DNA of 64,000 bases from Bacteroidales bacterium (GCA_015654535.1 JAATGU010000043.1:1-64000); one strand, 5' to 3'. Positions 53,251-63,312 are shown, counted from the first letter of the stretch. Made by a program: numbers and translations. Notes: generated by a model from the sequence alone, not told the origin.

Positions 53251-53619
53251 ATGAAAGAAGAAGATGAAATATTGAGAAAGTGCGGCACCGGTAATCCTTT
53301 TACCGTACCCGAAGGCTACTTTGATCACTTCACTGAGAGAGTTATGGAGCAGCTTCCACAGAAGGAAACGAAACCTTTTAAGGAATTACGTATAACAACG
53401 TGGGGGAGGGTAAAACCTTGGTTTTATATGACGGCAGTCTTTGCCGGGATGCTTTTTGGCATCCATTTTATGTTGGATTTCACCTCTTCTAACCGTTCCT
53501 CTGGTGCACCAACACATACTGTAAAAGAAGCGGTCACGGATCAGGATTTGGAAATAATAGTGGATCACTCCATGATGGACGACTATTCTTTATATAAATA
53601 TTTAACGGAGGCTGATTAA
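53251..53619 (+). CDS. small single-pass membrane protein, candidate anti-sigma factor
   Basis: 122 aa. The N-terminal cytoplasmic part starts MKEEDEILRKCGTGNPFTVPEGYFDHFTERVMEQLP, a pattern typical of short Bacteroidetes proteins next to RpoE-like sigma factors. One membrane helix is at about 57-77 (WFYMTAVFAGMLFGIHFML), then a short periplasmic tail ending in HSMMDDYSLYKYLTEAD. It lacks a recognisable zinc-binding anti-sigma motif. Position directly after the sigma gene makes an anti-sigma role plausible; this is inference. Confidence 0.7.
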   Translation: MKEEDEILRKCGTGNPFTVPEGYFDHFTERVMEQLPQKETKPFKELRITTWGRVKPWFYMTAVFAGMLFGIHFMLDFTSSNRSSGAPTHTVKEAVTDQDLEIIVDHSMMDDYSLYKYLTEAD

Positions 53620-53648
53620 GTACCGTTTATGAATAATTGATTGATGTT

Positions 53649-54092
53649 ATGAAAAAAGTAATTTTGTTATTAATGATTTTTTGTTTTGCTGGAATTGGTC
53701 TTTCTGCCCAAGACGGAGGAAATCCAAGAATGTCGCCAGAAGATTTTCGGGCAAAACAAGAGGCTTTTCTTACGGAAAAAGCACAGTTGACAAAAGATGA
53801 AGCGGCTAAATTCTTCCCAATGTATTTTGAATTGCAAGATAAAAAGAAAGCATTGAATGACAGAGCTTGGTCTGAAGTAAAGAAAGGAAAGAAGGGTAAT
53901 CTTTCCGAATCTCAATATGAAGAGATTGTTATCAATGTATTAAATGCCCGTATTGCATCGGATAAATTAGAAAAAGCTTATTTGACTAAGTATAAAACAA
54001 TTCTTTCCTACGGAAAGATCTTTAAGATACAGGGAGCTGAAATGCGTTTTCATAGGGAATTATTAAAAGAAATCGGGCGTAAACCGAAATAA
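53649..54092 (+). CDS. Spy/CpxP-like periplasmic protein
   Basis: 147 aa from the ATG at 53649 (a TTG lies upstream in frame). A Sec signal ends near GLSAQ. The mature part is almost all helical and charged: MSPEDFRAKQEAFLTEKAQLTKDEAAKFFPMYFELQDKKKAL, then LSESQYEEIVINVLNARIASDKLEKAYLTKYKTILSYGKIFKIQGAEMRFHRELL. Spacing and the LTKDEAAKFFP motif resemble the LTXXQ/Spy chaperone-like proteins that sense or relieve envelope damage. It is the last gene of the sigma operon; a strong terminator follows. Confidence 0.75.
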   Translation: MKKVILLLMIFCFAGIGLSAQDGGNPRMSPEDFRAKQEAFLTEKAQLTKDEAAKFFPMYFELQDKKKALNDRAWSEVKKGKKGNLSESQYEEIVINVLNARIASDKLEKAYLTKYKTILSYGKIFKIQGAEMRFHRELLKEIGRKPK

Positions 54093-54120
54093 AAACCTAA
54101 CCTTTATTTTTGAGTGGAAA

Positions 54121-54161
54121 GAATGGAGATACCTAATATTAGGATCTTCATTCTTTTTTTT
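54121..54161 (+). terminator. strong terminator after the sigma operon
   Basis: GAATGGAGAT (54121-54130) pairs with ATCTTCATTC (54144-54153) with one mismatch; inside is the palindrome CCTAATATTAGG. TTTTTTTT follows. Confidence 0.85.
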
Positions 54162-54343
54162 GTGACTATTCACCGTTTTTTATTCTCAAATAACTTTTTT
54201 GCCTTTGTAAACTGCTTATCTGTTTTTAACAAATTATTTTTTTATTTCATTTTTTTCTATATTAGTGATTACATATATGAAAGCCTAACGTCTTTGATAA
54301 AGTAATATATAGATCTGTTTGGCTTATATGTAATTGTAATACT

Positions 54344-55279
54344 ATGAATTATTTTTCTAAAAATATCAAATCAGTAAATAAACTGTTTATTAGACAGCTT
54401 TCCCTTTTATGTGTTTTCTTTTTCCTCTTGTCTAACTTCTATTGTTGGTCAAGAGAGTATAATTCTTCCCCAATTAGTAGAGTTCCCCAATATCGTATAG
54501 CTGCTTGTGACTGGATGATCTTGAAAAGACAAAAGATAGGATCTTTTAAATTAATTAGCGAGTTGAACGGAGATGGAGTAGAAGTGGATATGGGAGGTTT
54601 GGGAATACGTGACTCCTTTGACAATAAGCTGAGGCAACCTTCTTTTCAGGAACAATTTAAAACAGAAGCTGCTAAATATAAGTTAGATATCCCTTCCATA
54701 GCTATGTCGGCCTTTTATGCCCAATCGTTTGTGAGTCGGGTGAACTATAAGGAATTGACTGCGGAATGTATTCAAACAATGGTTATTATGGGAGCAAAGG
54801 TAGCTTTTTTACCTTTAGGAGTTCAGTGTGATTTAACTAAAAATCCGGAATTACGTCCTGAATTAGTAAAGCGCTTGAAGGTTGTTGGTGAAATGGCAAA
54901 GAAATCCGGAGTGATTATTGGCATCGAAACATCACTAGATGCAAAAGAAGAGTTACAATTGCTGAAAGAGATAAATTCACCTGCAATAAAAATATATTTC
55001 AATTTTCAAAACCCACTGGTGGCAGGGCGTGACTTATGTAAAGAGCTTAAAATACTAGGGAAGAAAAATATTTGCCAAATACATTGTACTGATACAGATG
55101 ATGTAATGTTACCCTATAATAAACGTTTAGACATGAAAAAGGTAAAGAAAGTCCTTGATAAAATGGACTGGAATGGATGGCTTGTCGTTGAAAGATCGAG
55201 GGATAAAAATGATCCTCGCAATGTAAAGAAAAACTTTGGAACAAATATAAGTTATTTAAAAACTATTTTTAGAAAGTAA
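54344..55279 (+). CDS. exported sugar phosphate isomerase/epimerase-like TIM barrel
   Basis: 311 aa. A long N-terminal signal (hydrophobic core LSLLCVFFFLLSNFYCW) precedes a xylose-isomerase-like barrel: YRIAACDWMILKRQKIG, LNGDGVEVDMGGLG, SGVIIGIETSLDAKEEL, IYFNFQNPLVAGRDLC, ICQIHCTDTDD and GWLVVERSRDKNDP. Metal ligands are likely the Glu in GIETSL, Asn/Asp positions in IYFNFQNP, His in CQIHC and Glu in VVERSRD. The family converts sugars or sugar acids; export to the periplasm is common for the Bacteroidetes members. It is the first gene of the pectin locus, 26 bp before susC. Confidence 0.82.
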   Translation: MNYFSKNIKSVNKLFIRQLSLLCVFFFLLSNFYCWSREYNSSPISRVPQYRIAACDWMILKRQKIGSFKLISELNGDGVEVDMGGLGIRDSFDNKLRQPSFQEQFKTEAAKYKLDIPSIAMSAFYAQSFVSRVNYKELTAECIQTMVIMGAKVAFLPLGVQCDLTKNPELRPELVKRLKVVGEMAKKSGVIIGIETSLDAKEELQLLKEINSPAIKIYFNFQNPLVAGRDLCKELKILGKKNICQIHCTDTDDVMLPYNKRLDMKKVKKVLDKMDWNGWLVVERSRDKNDPRNVKKNFGTNISYLKTIFRK

Positions 55280-55305
55280 TCCTTTGAATATTAAATTTTA
55301 GATCT

Positions 55306-58300
55306 ATGAATCAAGAAAGAAAAGCAAAAAAACTAAACAGAATAATTACTGTACAGAAAATATTCTGCACAATGTTATTCTTGTTTCTCCTGATTTTAGC
55401 GCCGAGCCAAGCAATGGCAGGTGTGCAAAATGTGAATGAAACAAACCAGCAGATTACTGTAAAAGGTAAAGTAATTGATGAAAACGGTGATCCTATCATC
55501 GGAGCTACAGTCTCTGTTGTAGGTAAAACAGCTGGTACTATTACTGATATGGAAGGTACCTTTAAATTAGGTGCAAAATCCAGTGATCTTTTAAAAATAT
55601 CTTTTGTGGGATATATTACTCAACAAGTGAAAGCTACCATACAAGATCTTGTAATCCAACTAAAGCAAAATGCACAAACGCTTGATGAAGTAGTGGTGGT
55701 AGGTTATGGTACACAGAAAGCAAAGAATGTAACTGGGTCTATCACCCAAATTTCAACCAAAGATCTTGAATACCTTCCTGTCTCTAATCTTTCCGAAGCT
55801 CTTGCCGGACAAATTAATGGTTTGTCTGTAAGTGGTGGTTCTGGCCGCCCGGGTGAATCTGCAACTTTGAGTATCCGTCAATCATTTAGTTTCTCTAAAG
55901 ATGGTGGTAGCAGTATTCCATTAGTGATTATTGATGATGTGATTCAAATAGATCCGGCTACAGGACAACCAACCTTGGAGCAGTTTAATCTACTTGATGC
56001 ATCAGAAGTAGAAAGTATCACAGTTCTTCGTGATGCCAGTGCTGCTATTTATGGATCCCGTGCTTCTCAGGGCGCGATCATTGTAAAAACAAAGCGAGGA
56101 AAACAAGGTACTCCTAAAATTAGCTATTCCGGCAAGTTTGCCTATAATGATGCAGTTAGCCATTCTAAAACATTAAGTGCTTATGATTATGGTGTTTGGG
56201 CAAATAGTGCTTTAAAAGCTGCTGGAAAAGCAACGAATTCTTCAAAATGGTTCAGTGATAGTGAGTTAAGTGAAATGAAAGGGTTGAACTATGATTGGCT
56301 GGACGAAGCTTGGTCATCTGCCACATCAATGTCTCATTCTGTGAATGTAGATGGTGGAGGGGATAAAGCAACTTACTTTGCAGGTGCAACATATTATGAT
56401 CAAGGAGCCAACTTAGGTAAGCAAGACTATAATAAGTGGACTTTCCGTGCAGGAGTAGATGTGAAACTGACTTCCGATTTGAAGTTCAGTGCTTCTGTTT
56501 CTGGTAATCAAGGTAAACAAACAAAATCTTATACAAAGAATGCTAGTGGTGCAAATGCTTATGGTAGTACAGCTGGAGAGCAAGGTGATTATAACTTATT
56601 GCTCCACATGCCGAAGTATATACCTTGGTCAGTAACGTTGGATGATGGAAATGAATATTTTATATCTCCCTCGCTTGGTCCTCACCAAGCTGCAGGTAAT
56701 GCTACTTCTGCGAACCAAATTAGTGGGTGGAATTATTTTAGTTTACTAAACAATGGTTCTGGTCAAACTACAAAAGATTTTAGCTATACAGCTAATTTCT
56801 CGATGACTTATTCTGTTCCTTTTATAAAAGGATTAAGCGTGAGGGGAACGTACGCCACCTCTCGTGCTACGTCTGATACGGAACAAGTTCAGATGCCGTT
56901 TACTCTTGCTCTTAATAAGAATATGCAGAATGAAGATAAACATCTTTATTCAACTCACACAACTGTTTCCGATTATGAAATAAAAAGTAACAACAAGAGC
57001 TCACGTGTTGTTTATAGCGATGAAATTTCAGAAAATCGTCAAATGAACTTTTATGTAAACTATGACCGTAAGTTTCATAAACATGATATTTCTGGAATGT
57101 TATCTGTGGAACGTACAGATGCTAGTTATTCAAAGAAGTTTTACTTATATGATACACCTAATGTACCCTACTTGGGAACAAGTTCAACAGCAGGGACATT
57201 TAATTCTGACAACTCTTATACCAATAAAAGTGAATCGGGTACTCTTTCTTATTTAGGCCGCTTTAGCTATAGCTATGCTGACAGATATATGGCTCAGTTT
57301 ATTTTCCGTTCTGATGCTTCTACAAAGTTTGCTCCTGAAAACTATTGGGGTTTCTTCCCTGGTATATCATTGGGATGGGTTGCATCAGAAGAATCTTGGT
57401 TTAAAGAAAAACTTTCTTGGCTTGAATATTTAAAGGTTCGTGCTTCTTGGGGGCGTACTGGCAAAGATAATATCAAATCATGGGCTTGGATGCAGACATA
57501 TGATTACGCAGCAGCGAAGGGGTTGCAATTTGGTTCTAGTGGTGGTACTTTAGGCAGTGCTTTAACTCCAGGTAAAACTCCTAATCGTGATGTTCACTGG
57601 GATAATACGGATAAGTTCAATCTCGGTTTTGATACTCGTTTCTTAGATGGACGTTTGAGTGCAAATATTGATTTGTATTATGATATGAATTCAGATATTT
57701 TGAATCAGTATATGGCACAAGTTGATGGAACTCCAATTTCAGTTGGTGGATCGTATGCAGAAGAAAATTTTGGTAGAATTGATGCCTATGGCACTGAAAT
57801 ATCTCTTACTTGGAGAGATAAAATTGGTAAAGTAAAATATAATATAGGTGTGGATTTAGGATTTAACGATAATGAGATCAAAAAATGGCCTAATTTATCA
57901 GCAACTTATCCTTCAGCAAATACTTATAGAGAAGGCAGTTCTACAAATATGCCTTCTTGGGGATACCGTGTATGGCGCGGAACATCTTCAGGAGATGGTA
58001 TGCTGCGTAACCAAACGGATATAGACAATTATTGGACTTATTTGACTGAACATGCAACAGCAGCCGGAACAACTCCGAAATTCTTTAATTATACCGCAAA
58101 AGCTCAGTTAAAACCAGGTATGTTGGCTTATCAAGACCTTCATGGAGCTCTGGATGCACAAGGAAATCTTGCTGTTCCGAATGGACAGATCTCTTCTACT
58201 GGAGAAGATCTTGATAAACTTTGTAAAAGTACTAAAACATACGGTTTTACAACCAAACTTGGTGCTAGTTGGAAAAGTCTTAGTTGGAGTGCGCAAATTT

Positions 58301-58716
58301 CTACAACTTGGGGAGGTCTTCGTACTATTGATAATTACAAGATCAATACTTCAAGTAACCAAATGCTTTGGTCTCCGGAATCTTATTGGTCTGATATGTA
58401 TGATGAAACATTGAACCCAACAGGTAAATATCCTAATATTGGATACAATGGGGATGCAAATGTAATTGCTGCTTCGGATTTTTGGACGATAAGTACTTTC
58501 CGCTGCTATATAAGGAACATGAGTATTGCTTACTCTTTTCCTGGCAAATGGCTGAAGGTTGCTAAGATTGAATCTGCAAAAATTAGTTTAACTGGTACAA
58601 ATCTTTGGGATTTTTATAATCCATATCCAAAGAATTATCGTAATATGTATGATAGTTCCACTGATAGTTATCCTACTTTGAGAACGTTCTCTTTGGGCGT
58701 GAGTTTATCCTTCTAA
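55306..58716 (+). CDS. SusC/RagA-type TonB-linked outer-membrane transporter (pectin locus)
   Basis: 1136 aa. A long n-region and signal ending QAMA, then carboxypeptidase-D-like domain (VKGKVIDENGDPIIGATVSVVGK), the TonB/SusC hallmark DEVVVVGYGTQKAKNVTGSITQ, plug domain (about 135-260) and barrel ending FSLGVSLSF. No STN domain. It imports oligosaccharides together with the SusD protein encoded 22 bp downstream. The sequence differs clearly from the SusC at 22637-25819, so the two loci serve different glycans. Confidence 0.95.
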   Translation: MNQERKAKKLNRIITVQKIFCTMLFLFLLILAPSQAMAGVQNVNETNQQITVKGKVIDENGDPIIGATVSVVGKTAGTITDMEGTFKLGAKSSDLLKISFVGYITQQVKATIQDLVIQLKQNAQTLDEVVVVGYGTQKAKNVTGSITQISTKDLEYLPVSNLSEALAGQINGLSVSGGSGRPGESATLSIRQSFSFSKDGGSSIPLVIIDDVIQIDPATGQPTLEQFNLLDASEVESITVLRDASAAIYGSRASQGAIIVKTKRGKQGTPKISYSGKFAYNDAVSHSKTLSAYDYGVWANSALKAAGKATNSSKWFSDSELSEMKGLNYDWLDEAWSSATSMSHSVNVDGGGDKATYFAGATYYDQGANLGKQDYNKWTFRAGVDVKLTSDLKFSASVSGNQGKQTKSYTKNASGANAYGSTAGEQGDYNLLLHMPKYIPWSVTLDDGNEYFISPSLGPHQAAGNATSANQISGWNYFSLLNNGSGQTTKDFSYTANFSMTYSVPFIKGLSVRGTYATSRATSDTEQVQMPFTLALNKNMQNEDKHLYSTHTTVSDYEIKSNNKSSRVVYSDEISENRQMNFYVNYDRKFHKHDISGMLSVERTDASYSKKFYLYDTPNVPYLGTSSTAGTFNSDNSYTNKSESGTLSYLGRFSYSYADRYMAQFIFRSDASTKFAPENYWGFFPGISLGWVASEESWFKEKLSWLEYLKVRASWGRTGKDNIKSWAWMQTYDYAAAKGLQFGSSGGTLGSALTPGKTPNRDVHWDNTDKFNLGFDTRFLDGRLSANIDLYYDMNSDILNQYMAQVDGTPISVGGSYAEENFGRIDAYGTEISLTWRDKIGKVKYNIGVDLGFNDNEIKKWPNLSATYPSANTYREGSSTNMPSWGYRVWRGTSSGDGMLRNQTDIDNYWTYLTEHATAAGTTPKFFNYTAKAQLKPGMLAYQDLHGALDAQGNLAVPNGQISSTGEDLDKLCKSTKTYGFTTKLGASWKSLSWSAQISTTWGGLRTIDNYKINTSSNQMLWSPESYWSDMYDETLNPTGKYPNIGYNGDANVIAASDFWTISTFRCYIRNMSIAYSFPGKWLKVAKIESAKISLTGTNLWDFYNPYPKNYRNMYDSSTDSYPTLRTFSLGVSLSF

Positions 58717-58738
58717 TTTGTTTAAATAACAAGAAATT

Positions 58739-60712
58739 ATGAATAAAAATAAATTATTATACGTAGTAACGCTTGCTTTTTGCTTATTAGTTGCTAGTTG
58801 TAGTGATCAGTTTTTGGAAGAAAAAAAACTGTATGGCGTTTTTGACGCAAGTACTTTTGAAAATGAAACTCAAACAGGGTGGTTTATTGACAAAGTGTAT
58901 TATGATTTTTACTATGGTTTAAGATCACCGGGGTTAAATATTGTGGGCCTTTGGGAAGATAGAACGGCTTTGACTGAAGAAAAAGGAGGAATATCAGATT
59001 TGATTAATCCAAATAAAACATTAGAAACAGCTGATGATTGTTCTCAATATTATGGAGCAAAGCTAAGTACGAACGTTACTAATAGCCCTTATACCCGGAT
59101 TCGTAATTGTAATTTTCTGATTCTAAATATTGATGAATTGGGCACAAATGTTTCTGATGATTACAAAAAAACTGCTAAGGGTCAGATGTACTTTCTCCGT
59201 GCCATTCAATATTTTGATTTGGTGCGTATGTATGGTGGAGTGCCTATTGTAACTACTGTATCGAATGCGACGGCTGAAGACGAAAGTATCAAATATCCTC
59301 GTGCATCTGTTACAGAGTGTGTTAATCAAATTCTTTCTGATCTGGATGAAGCTGCAAGTCTTTTGCCGATTCAATGGCCTGCAGCAAGCTATGGCCGTTT
59401 TACTCGTGAAGCTGCGTTGGCTATGAAGAGCCGTGTTTTATTGACCTATGCAAGCCCTTTGTTTAATAAAGATTGGGATTCGAACAATGAACGTTGGGAA
59501 GCAGCATTGCAAGCTGGCTTGACCGCTGAGACAGAACTTTCTGCTAATGGATACGGACTTTATGGATCCAGTGCAAAAGATTGGAGTGCTATGTTTTTGG
59601 TAGATAACTCTTTCTGTAAAGAGGCTATTATGGTGAAGCTTCTTTCTTCAAATACTGCAACAGCTGAAAACAACAGCTGGGAAAAAACGATTCGCCTTTC
59701 TAACCAAGGAGGCGGAGGTGGATTAAAAGTGCCAAAAGAAATGATAGATCTTTTCCCGATGGCTGATGGAACACGTCCTACAGCTGAAAACGGTTATGAC
59801 GAGTTTAAATTTTTCTTGAATCGAGACCCTCGTTTCTATCGGACATTTGCTTTTTCTGGTTGCAAATGGGGATATAAAAGTAGTCCTGATGCGACTGTAT
59901 GGGCATATCGTTGGGAATATTTAAATGCTAAAGGTAATATAGCCTATGCTTATAGCGACGCTAATGACGCAAATAGTCCTGCATTTGTTCGTAAAATGTC
60001 CAATACAACTGTTGATAATACTTTTGATTATTCGGGTACTGATATCTTTGAATATCGTTATGCGGAATTACTTCTGAATATTGCTGAGTGTTATGCAGCG
60101 ACAAATAATATACCTAAATGTATAGAGTATTTGAGTAAAATTCGTGCACGTGTGAATATTCCTTCGGCAAATAACTATGGTATTGGTGTACTTGCGGATA
60201 AATATGCAGCTATTGAGGCTGTTCTTTACGAACGTAGAGTTGAGTTAGCCTATGAAGGCAAACGTGCTCTTGATATTCAGCGTTGGATGCTTTATAATGA
60301 TGATGCTTCTGCTAACAATACTACTTGTACTAAATTGAGAATTAATCCGGTTAATGGAACTTGTCGAACAGGACATTACTTAGAGTATAAAAACATTTTA
60401 ACAGACCCCAATAATGTAACAGATCCATTAGCTACAGCTCGTAAATCAATTTCTATTGATCCGGATGCTACTAGTTTTAATCAAGATCTACAGACTTTAG
60501 CTGATTTTTATACACAGAATTTTGTTTTGAAAAACCCAGATACTCCAATGGATGATGATGGTCATGGTGTGGCTTTGAATATTGATTGGAAGCAGCATTA
60601 TTATGTTTGGGGACTTCACCGAACAGCTTTAACTGCAAATTCTTGGTTAGAGCAAACAAAAGGATGGCTAGATGAAAATAATACTCAAGGTACTTTTGAT
60701 TATCAAAAATAA
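58739..60712 (+). CDS. SusD/RagB-type surface glycan-binding lipoprotein (pectin locus)
   Basis: 657 aa. The signal peptide ends in VASC (Cys21), followed by SDQFLEEKKLYGVFDASTFEN, the usual SusD start. Helical repeats (RAIQYFDLVRMYGGVPIVTT, YRYAELLLNIAECYAATN) and the C-terminal ELAYEGKRALDIQRW are clear SusD hallmarks. It is longer than locus 1 SusD by about 110 residues, as in many pectin-associated SusD proteins. It binds the glycan on the cell surface. A terminator follows directly, before the pectate lyase gene. Confidence 0.94.
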   Translation: MNKNKLLYVVTLAFCLLVASCSDQFLEEKKLYGVFDASTFENETQTGWFIDKVYYDFYYGLRSPGLNIVGLWEDRTALTEEKGGISDLINPNKTLETADDCSQYYGAKLSTNVTNSPYTRIRNCNFLILNIDELGTNVSDDYKKTAKGQMYFLRAIQYFDLVRMYGGVPIVTTVSNATAEDESIKYPRASVTECVNQILSDLDEAASLLPIQWPAASYGRFTREAALAMKSRVLLTYASPLFNKDWDSNNERWEAALQAGLTAETELSANGYGLYGSSAKDWSAMFLVDNSFCKEAIMVKLLSSNTATAENNSWEKTIRLSNQGGGGGLKVPKEMIDLFPMADGTRPTAENGYDEFKFFLNRDPRFYRTFAFSGCKWGYKSSPDATVWAYRWEYLNAKGNIAYAYSDANDANSPAFVRKMSNTTVDNTFDYSGTDIFEYRYAELLLNIAECYAATNNIPKCIEYLSKIRARVNIPSANNYGIGVLADKYAAIEAVLYERRVELAYEGKRALDIQRWMLYNDDASANNTTCTKLRINPVNGTCRTGHYLEYKNILTDPNNVTDPLATARKSISIDPDATSFNQDLQTLADFYTQNFVLKNPDTPMDDDGHGVALNIDWKQHYYVWGLHRTALTANSWLEQTKGWLDENNTQGTFDYQK

Positions 60713-60734
60713 AATTTAGATTTTTTGTTAGAAT

Positions 60735-60781
60735 AGCCCTTTCTTAGAGTATTTTTGCTATAGAGAGGGCTTTTTGTTTTT
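60735..60781 (+). terminator. terminator between susD and pectate lyase gene
   Basis: AGCCCTTTCT (60735-60744) pairs with AGAGAGGGCT (60762-60771), 10 bp with one G-U pair and a 17-nt loop, followed by TTTTTGTTTTT. Enzyme genes downstream are thus reached by read-through or by their own promoter. Confidence 0.78.
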
Positions 60782-60859
60782 ATTATTAATTTGGTGATTA
60801 CAAAACATAAAAAAAAAAGTCTATTATATAGTCAATCTAACTAACATGAATAGAGAAAA

Positions 60860-62548
60860 ATGAAGAGAAAATGGATTTTTGTGATTTGTGCTGCAGCATT
60901 GATGGCACCAATTTCTGTAGTTAAAGCTCAGTATCCGGATGTACCTAAAGATATACAGGATGCTACTAAGAAAGTAATGGACGAGGAACAAAAACTCTCT
61001 GATGAAGCTTGGGAAAAAGCATATCCAATTGTTAAAGCAGAAGCGGAACATGGACGTCCTTATATTCCTTGGGCTGCACGTCCAACAGATCTTCCACAGG
61101 CTAAGATTCCTTCTTTCCCAGGAGCTGAAGGTGGTGGAGGATTTAGTTTTGGTGGTCGTGGTGGTAAAGTTATTACAGTAACGAACTGCAATGATCGTGG
61201 TCCAGGTTCTTTCCGTGAAGCTTGTGAACAAGGTGGTGCTCGTATTATAGTGTTCAACGTAGCGGGCGTGATTTATTTGAAAACACCTATTATTATGCGT
61301 GCACCTTATGCAACCATAGCAGGACAAACAGCGCCAGGTGATGGTATCTGTATTGCGGGTGAATCTTTCTGGGTAAATACACATGATGTTGTAGTACGGC
61401 ACATGCGTTTTCGTCGTGGTGAAACAAACGTGGGAAGACGTGATGACTCTTTTGGAGGTAACCCAGTAGGTAATATCATGATTGACCACTGTTCTTGCAC
61501 TTGGGGATTGGACGAAAATATTTCATTTTATCGTCATATGTTTAGTCCGGGTAAAGGTTATAATGATCTAAAATTGCCTACAGTGAACGTCACTATTCAA
61601 AATACAATTTCAGCAAAAGCTTTAGATACCTATAATCATGCTTTTGGTAGTACTTTGGGAGGAGAAAACTGTTCTTTTATGCGTAACCTTTGGGCTAGTA
61701 ATGCAGGACGTAATCCTTCTATTGGATGGAATGGAGTATTTAACTTTGTGAATAATGTGATTTATAATTGGGTACACCGTTCTGTGGATGGAGGTGATTA
61801 TACTGCATTGTATAATATTATTAATAACTATTATAAACCAGGACCTCTTACTCCAAAAAACACCCCGATTGGTCACCGTATTGTGAAACCGGAAGCTGGA
61901 CGTAGTAAATTAGGCTATTATGTCTTTGGGCGTGTCTATTGTAACGGTAATTTTATGGAAGGCAATGAAGTTGTGACTAAAGATAATTGGGCAGGTGGTG
62001 TTCAGGTAGAGGAACAACCTAATACTGACGGTTACACTGCAAACATGAGGTGGGATGAACCATTCCCCATGCCTAAGTTCCCTATTATGTCTGCAAAAGA
62101 ATCTTATAATTTTGTGATTGAGAATGCTGGTGCCACACTTCCTAAAAGAGATATTGTAGATCAGCGTATCATTAAAGAAGTAGAAACAGGTAAAGCTTAT
62201 TATGTTGAAGGGCTAGATACCGCTTCTTTCTATCAGTTTAAATATCGTCGTTTACCTAAAGATTCTTATAAGAAAGGGATTATTACAGACATCAAACAAG
62301 TGGGAGGATATCCTGAATATAAAGGAAAACCGTACAAAGATAGTGATAATGATGGAATGCCGGATGCATGGGAAAAAGCAAACGGGTTGAATCCTAATGA
62401 TCCTTCTGATGCCGCGAAAGATTGTTCGGGTGATGGTTATACAAATATTGAAAAATACATAAACGGTATTAGTACAAAGAAGAAGATTGATTGGACAAAT
62501 CCAGCTAATAATTATGATACATTAGCTAAAAAAGGTTCATTGATGTAA
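60860..62548 (+). CDS. pectate lyase, polysaccharide lyase family 1
   Basis: 562 aa. Sec signal ending VVKAQ (about residue 24). A helical lead-in (to about residue 80) precedes the right-handed beta-helix lyase domain: IPSFPGAEGGGGFSFGGRGG (83-102), NDRGPGSFREACE, GICIAGESFWVNTHDVVVRHMRFRRG, GNIMIDHCSCTWGLDENIS (Asp209-His210, near the Ca site), SNAGRNPSIGW. It cleaves polygalacturonate by beta-elimination. The C-terminus (494-532) has DSDNDGMPDAWE and DCSGDGYTN, an EF-hand/dockerin-like calcium motif pair. The protein is periplasmic or surface-exposed and supports a pectin target for this locus. Confidence 0.92.
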   Translation: MKRKWIFVICAAALMAPISVVKAQYPDVPKDIQDATKKVMDEEQKLSDEAWEKAYPIVKAEAEHGRPYIPWAARPTDLPQAKIPSFPGAEGGGGFSFGGRGGKVITVTNCNDRGPGSFREACEQGGARIIVFNVAGVIYLKTPIIMRAPYATIAGQTAPGDGICIAGESFWVNTHDVVVRHMRFRRGETNVGRRDDSFGGNPVGNIMIDHCSCTWGLDENISFYRHMFSPGKGYNDLKLPTVNVTIQNTISAKALDTYNHAFGSTLGGENCSFMRNLWASNAGRNPSIGWNGVFNFVNNVIYNWVHRSVDGGDYTALYNIINNYYKPGPLTPKNTPIGHRIVKPEAGRSKLGYYVFGRVYCNGNFMEGNEVVTKDNWAGGVQVEEQPNTDGYTANMRWDEPFPMPKFPIMSAKESYNFVIENAGATLPKRDIVDQRIIKEVETGKAYYVEGLDTASFYQFKYRRLPKDSYKKGIITDIKQVGGYPEYKGKPYKDSDNDGMPDAWEKANGLNPNDPSDAAKDCSGDGYTNIEKYINGISTKKKIDWTNPANNYDTLAKKGSLM

Positions 62549-62560
62549 TTCTTAATAAAG

Positions 62561-63241
62561 ATGAAGAAAAAACAAATAAATATTTTGCAGTTCGTTCTGC
62601 TTTTCTTGTTATTCACAGTTTCAGCTTCTGCAATAGAACTTGACTCTCTGAAGCGTAATCCTAAATATATTGAATCAATAATAAGCAGATCTCAGAAAAT
62701 TGTAGATAAGTTGGAATTGAAAGATCCTTCTGTTTCGATCAATGTACGTAATATCATTGCTAACCGATACTTTCATTTGAATGATATTTACGATAAAAGA
62801 GATGCTAATGTAAAGAAAATTAAAGAATCGAGTATTACAGGAGCTCAGAAAAATGCTGCACTTATCGCTATTGACAATGAGAAAGAGGCGGCATTGTATC
62901 GCTCTCATTTTGCTTTTCCTTCTGATTTATCACTCTATCTCACTGAAAAGCAAATAGAGGTGGTGAAAGATGGAATAACTTATGGAGTGGTAATGGTTAC
63001 TTATAATGCTACTTTAGACATGATACCTTCGCTTAAAACGAATGAGAAAAAACAAATTCTTGTATGGCTTGTTGAAGCGCGCGAATTTGCTTTGGATGCT
63101 GAAAATTCAAATCAGAAACATGCAGTCTTTGGTAAGTATAAAGGACGCATAAATAATTATCTTTCTGGTAAAGGTTATGACCTAACTAAAGAGAGAACCG
63201 ATTGGGCAAAACGCCTTAAAACAAAAGGAGTAAAGTTATAG
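62561..63241 (+). CDS. DUF3826 protein, exported
   Basis: 226 aa. Sec signal ending SASA (about residue 24). The mature protein is mostly alpha-helical and charged (RNPKYIESIISRSQKIVDKLELKDPSVSINVRNIIANRYFHLNDIYDKRD, then AALIAIDNEKEAALYRSHFAFPSDLSLYLTEKQIEVVKDGITYGVVMVTYNATLDMIP). This is the DUF3826 family, repeatedly found in pectin/rhamnogalacturonan loci of Bacteroidetes. No catalytic residues are known to me. It lies 12 bp after the pectate lyase gene. Terminator follows. Confidence 0.85.
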   Translation: MKKKQINILQFVLLFLLFTVSASAIELDSLKRNPKYIESIISRSQKIVDKLELKDPSVSINVRNIIANRYFHLNDIYDKRDANVKKIKESSITGAQKNAALIAIDNEKEAALYRSHFAFPSDLSLYLTEKQIEVVKDGITYGVVMVTYNATLDMIPSLKTNEKKQILVWLVEAREFALDAENSNQKHAVFGKYKGRINNYLSGKGYDLTKERTDWAKRLKTKGVKL

Positions 63242-63268
63242 TTTCTTTATTTTGAATGGAATGTTATG

Positions 63269-63312
63269 TTCCCCGATTGCTGGTAAACTGGCTTTTGGGG
63301 AATACTTTTTTT
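63269..63312 (+). terminator. terminator after DUF3826 gene
   Basis: TTCCCC (63269-63274) pairs with GGGGAA (63297-63302), with a 22-nt loop that can add short internal pairs, followed by a TTTTTTT tract at 63306-63312. Confidence 0.65.

Noticed and set aside
54114..54305. 63-aa Phe/Ile-rich open frame
   Set aside because: It starts within and runs through the strong terminator at 54121-54161; the Phe run comes from its T-tract.
60824..61489. 221-aa open frame antisense to the pectate lyase
   Set aside because: Composition is Thr/Cys/Ser-rich as expected from the complement of the lyase codons; no domain, and the lyase on the other strand is certain.
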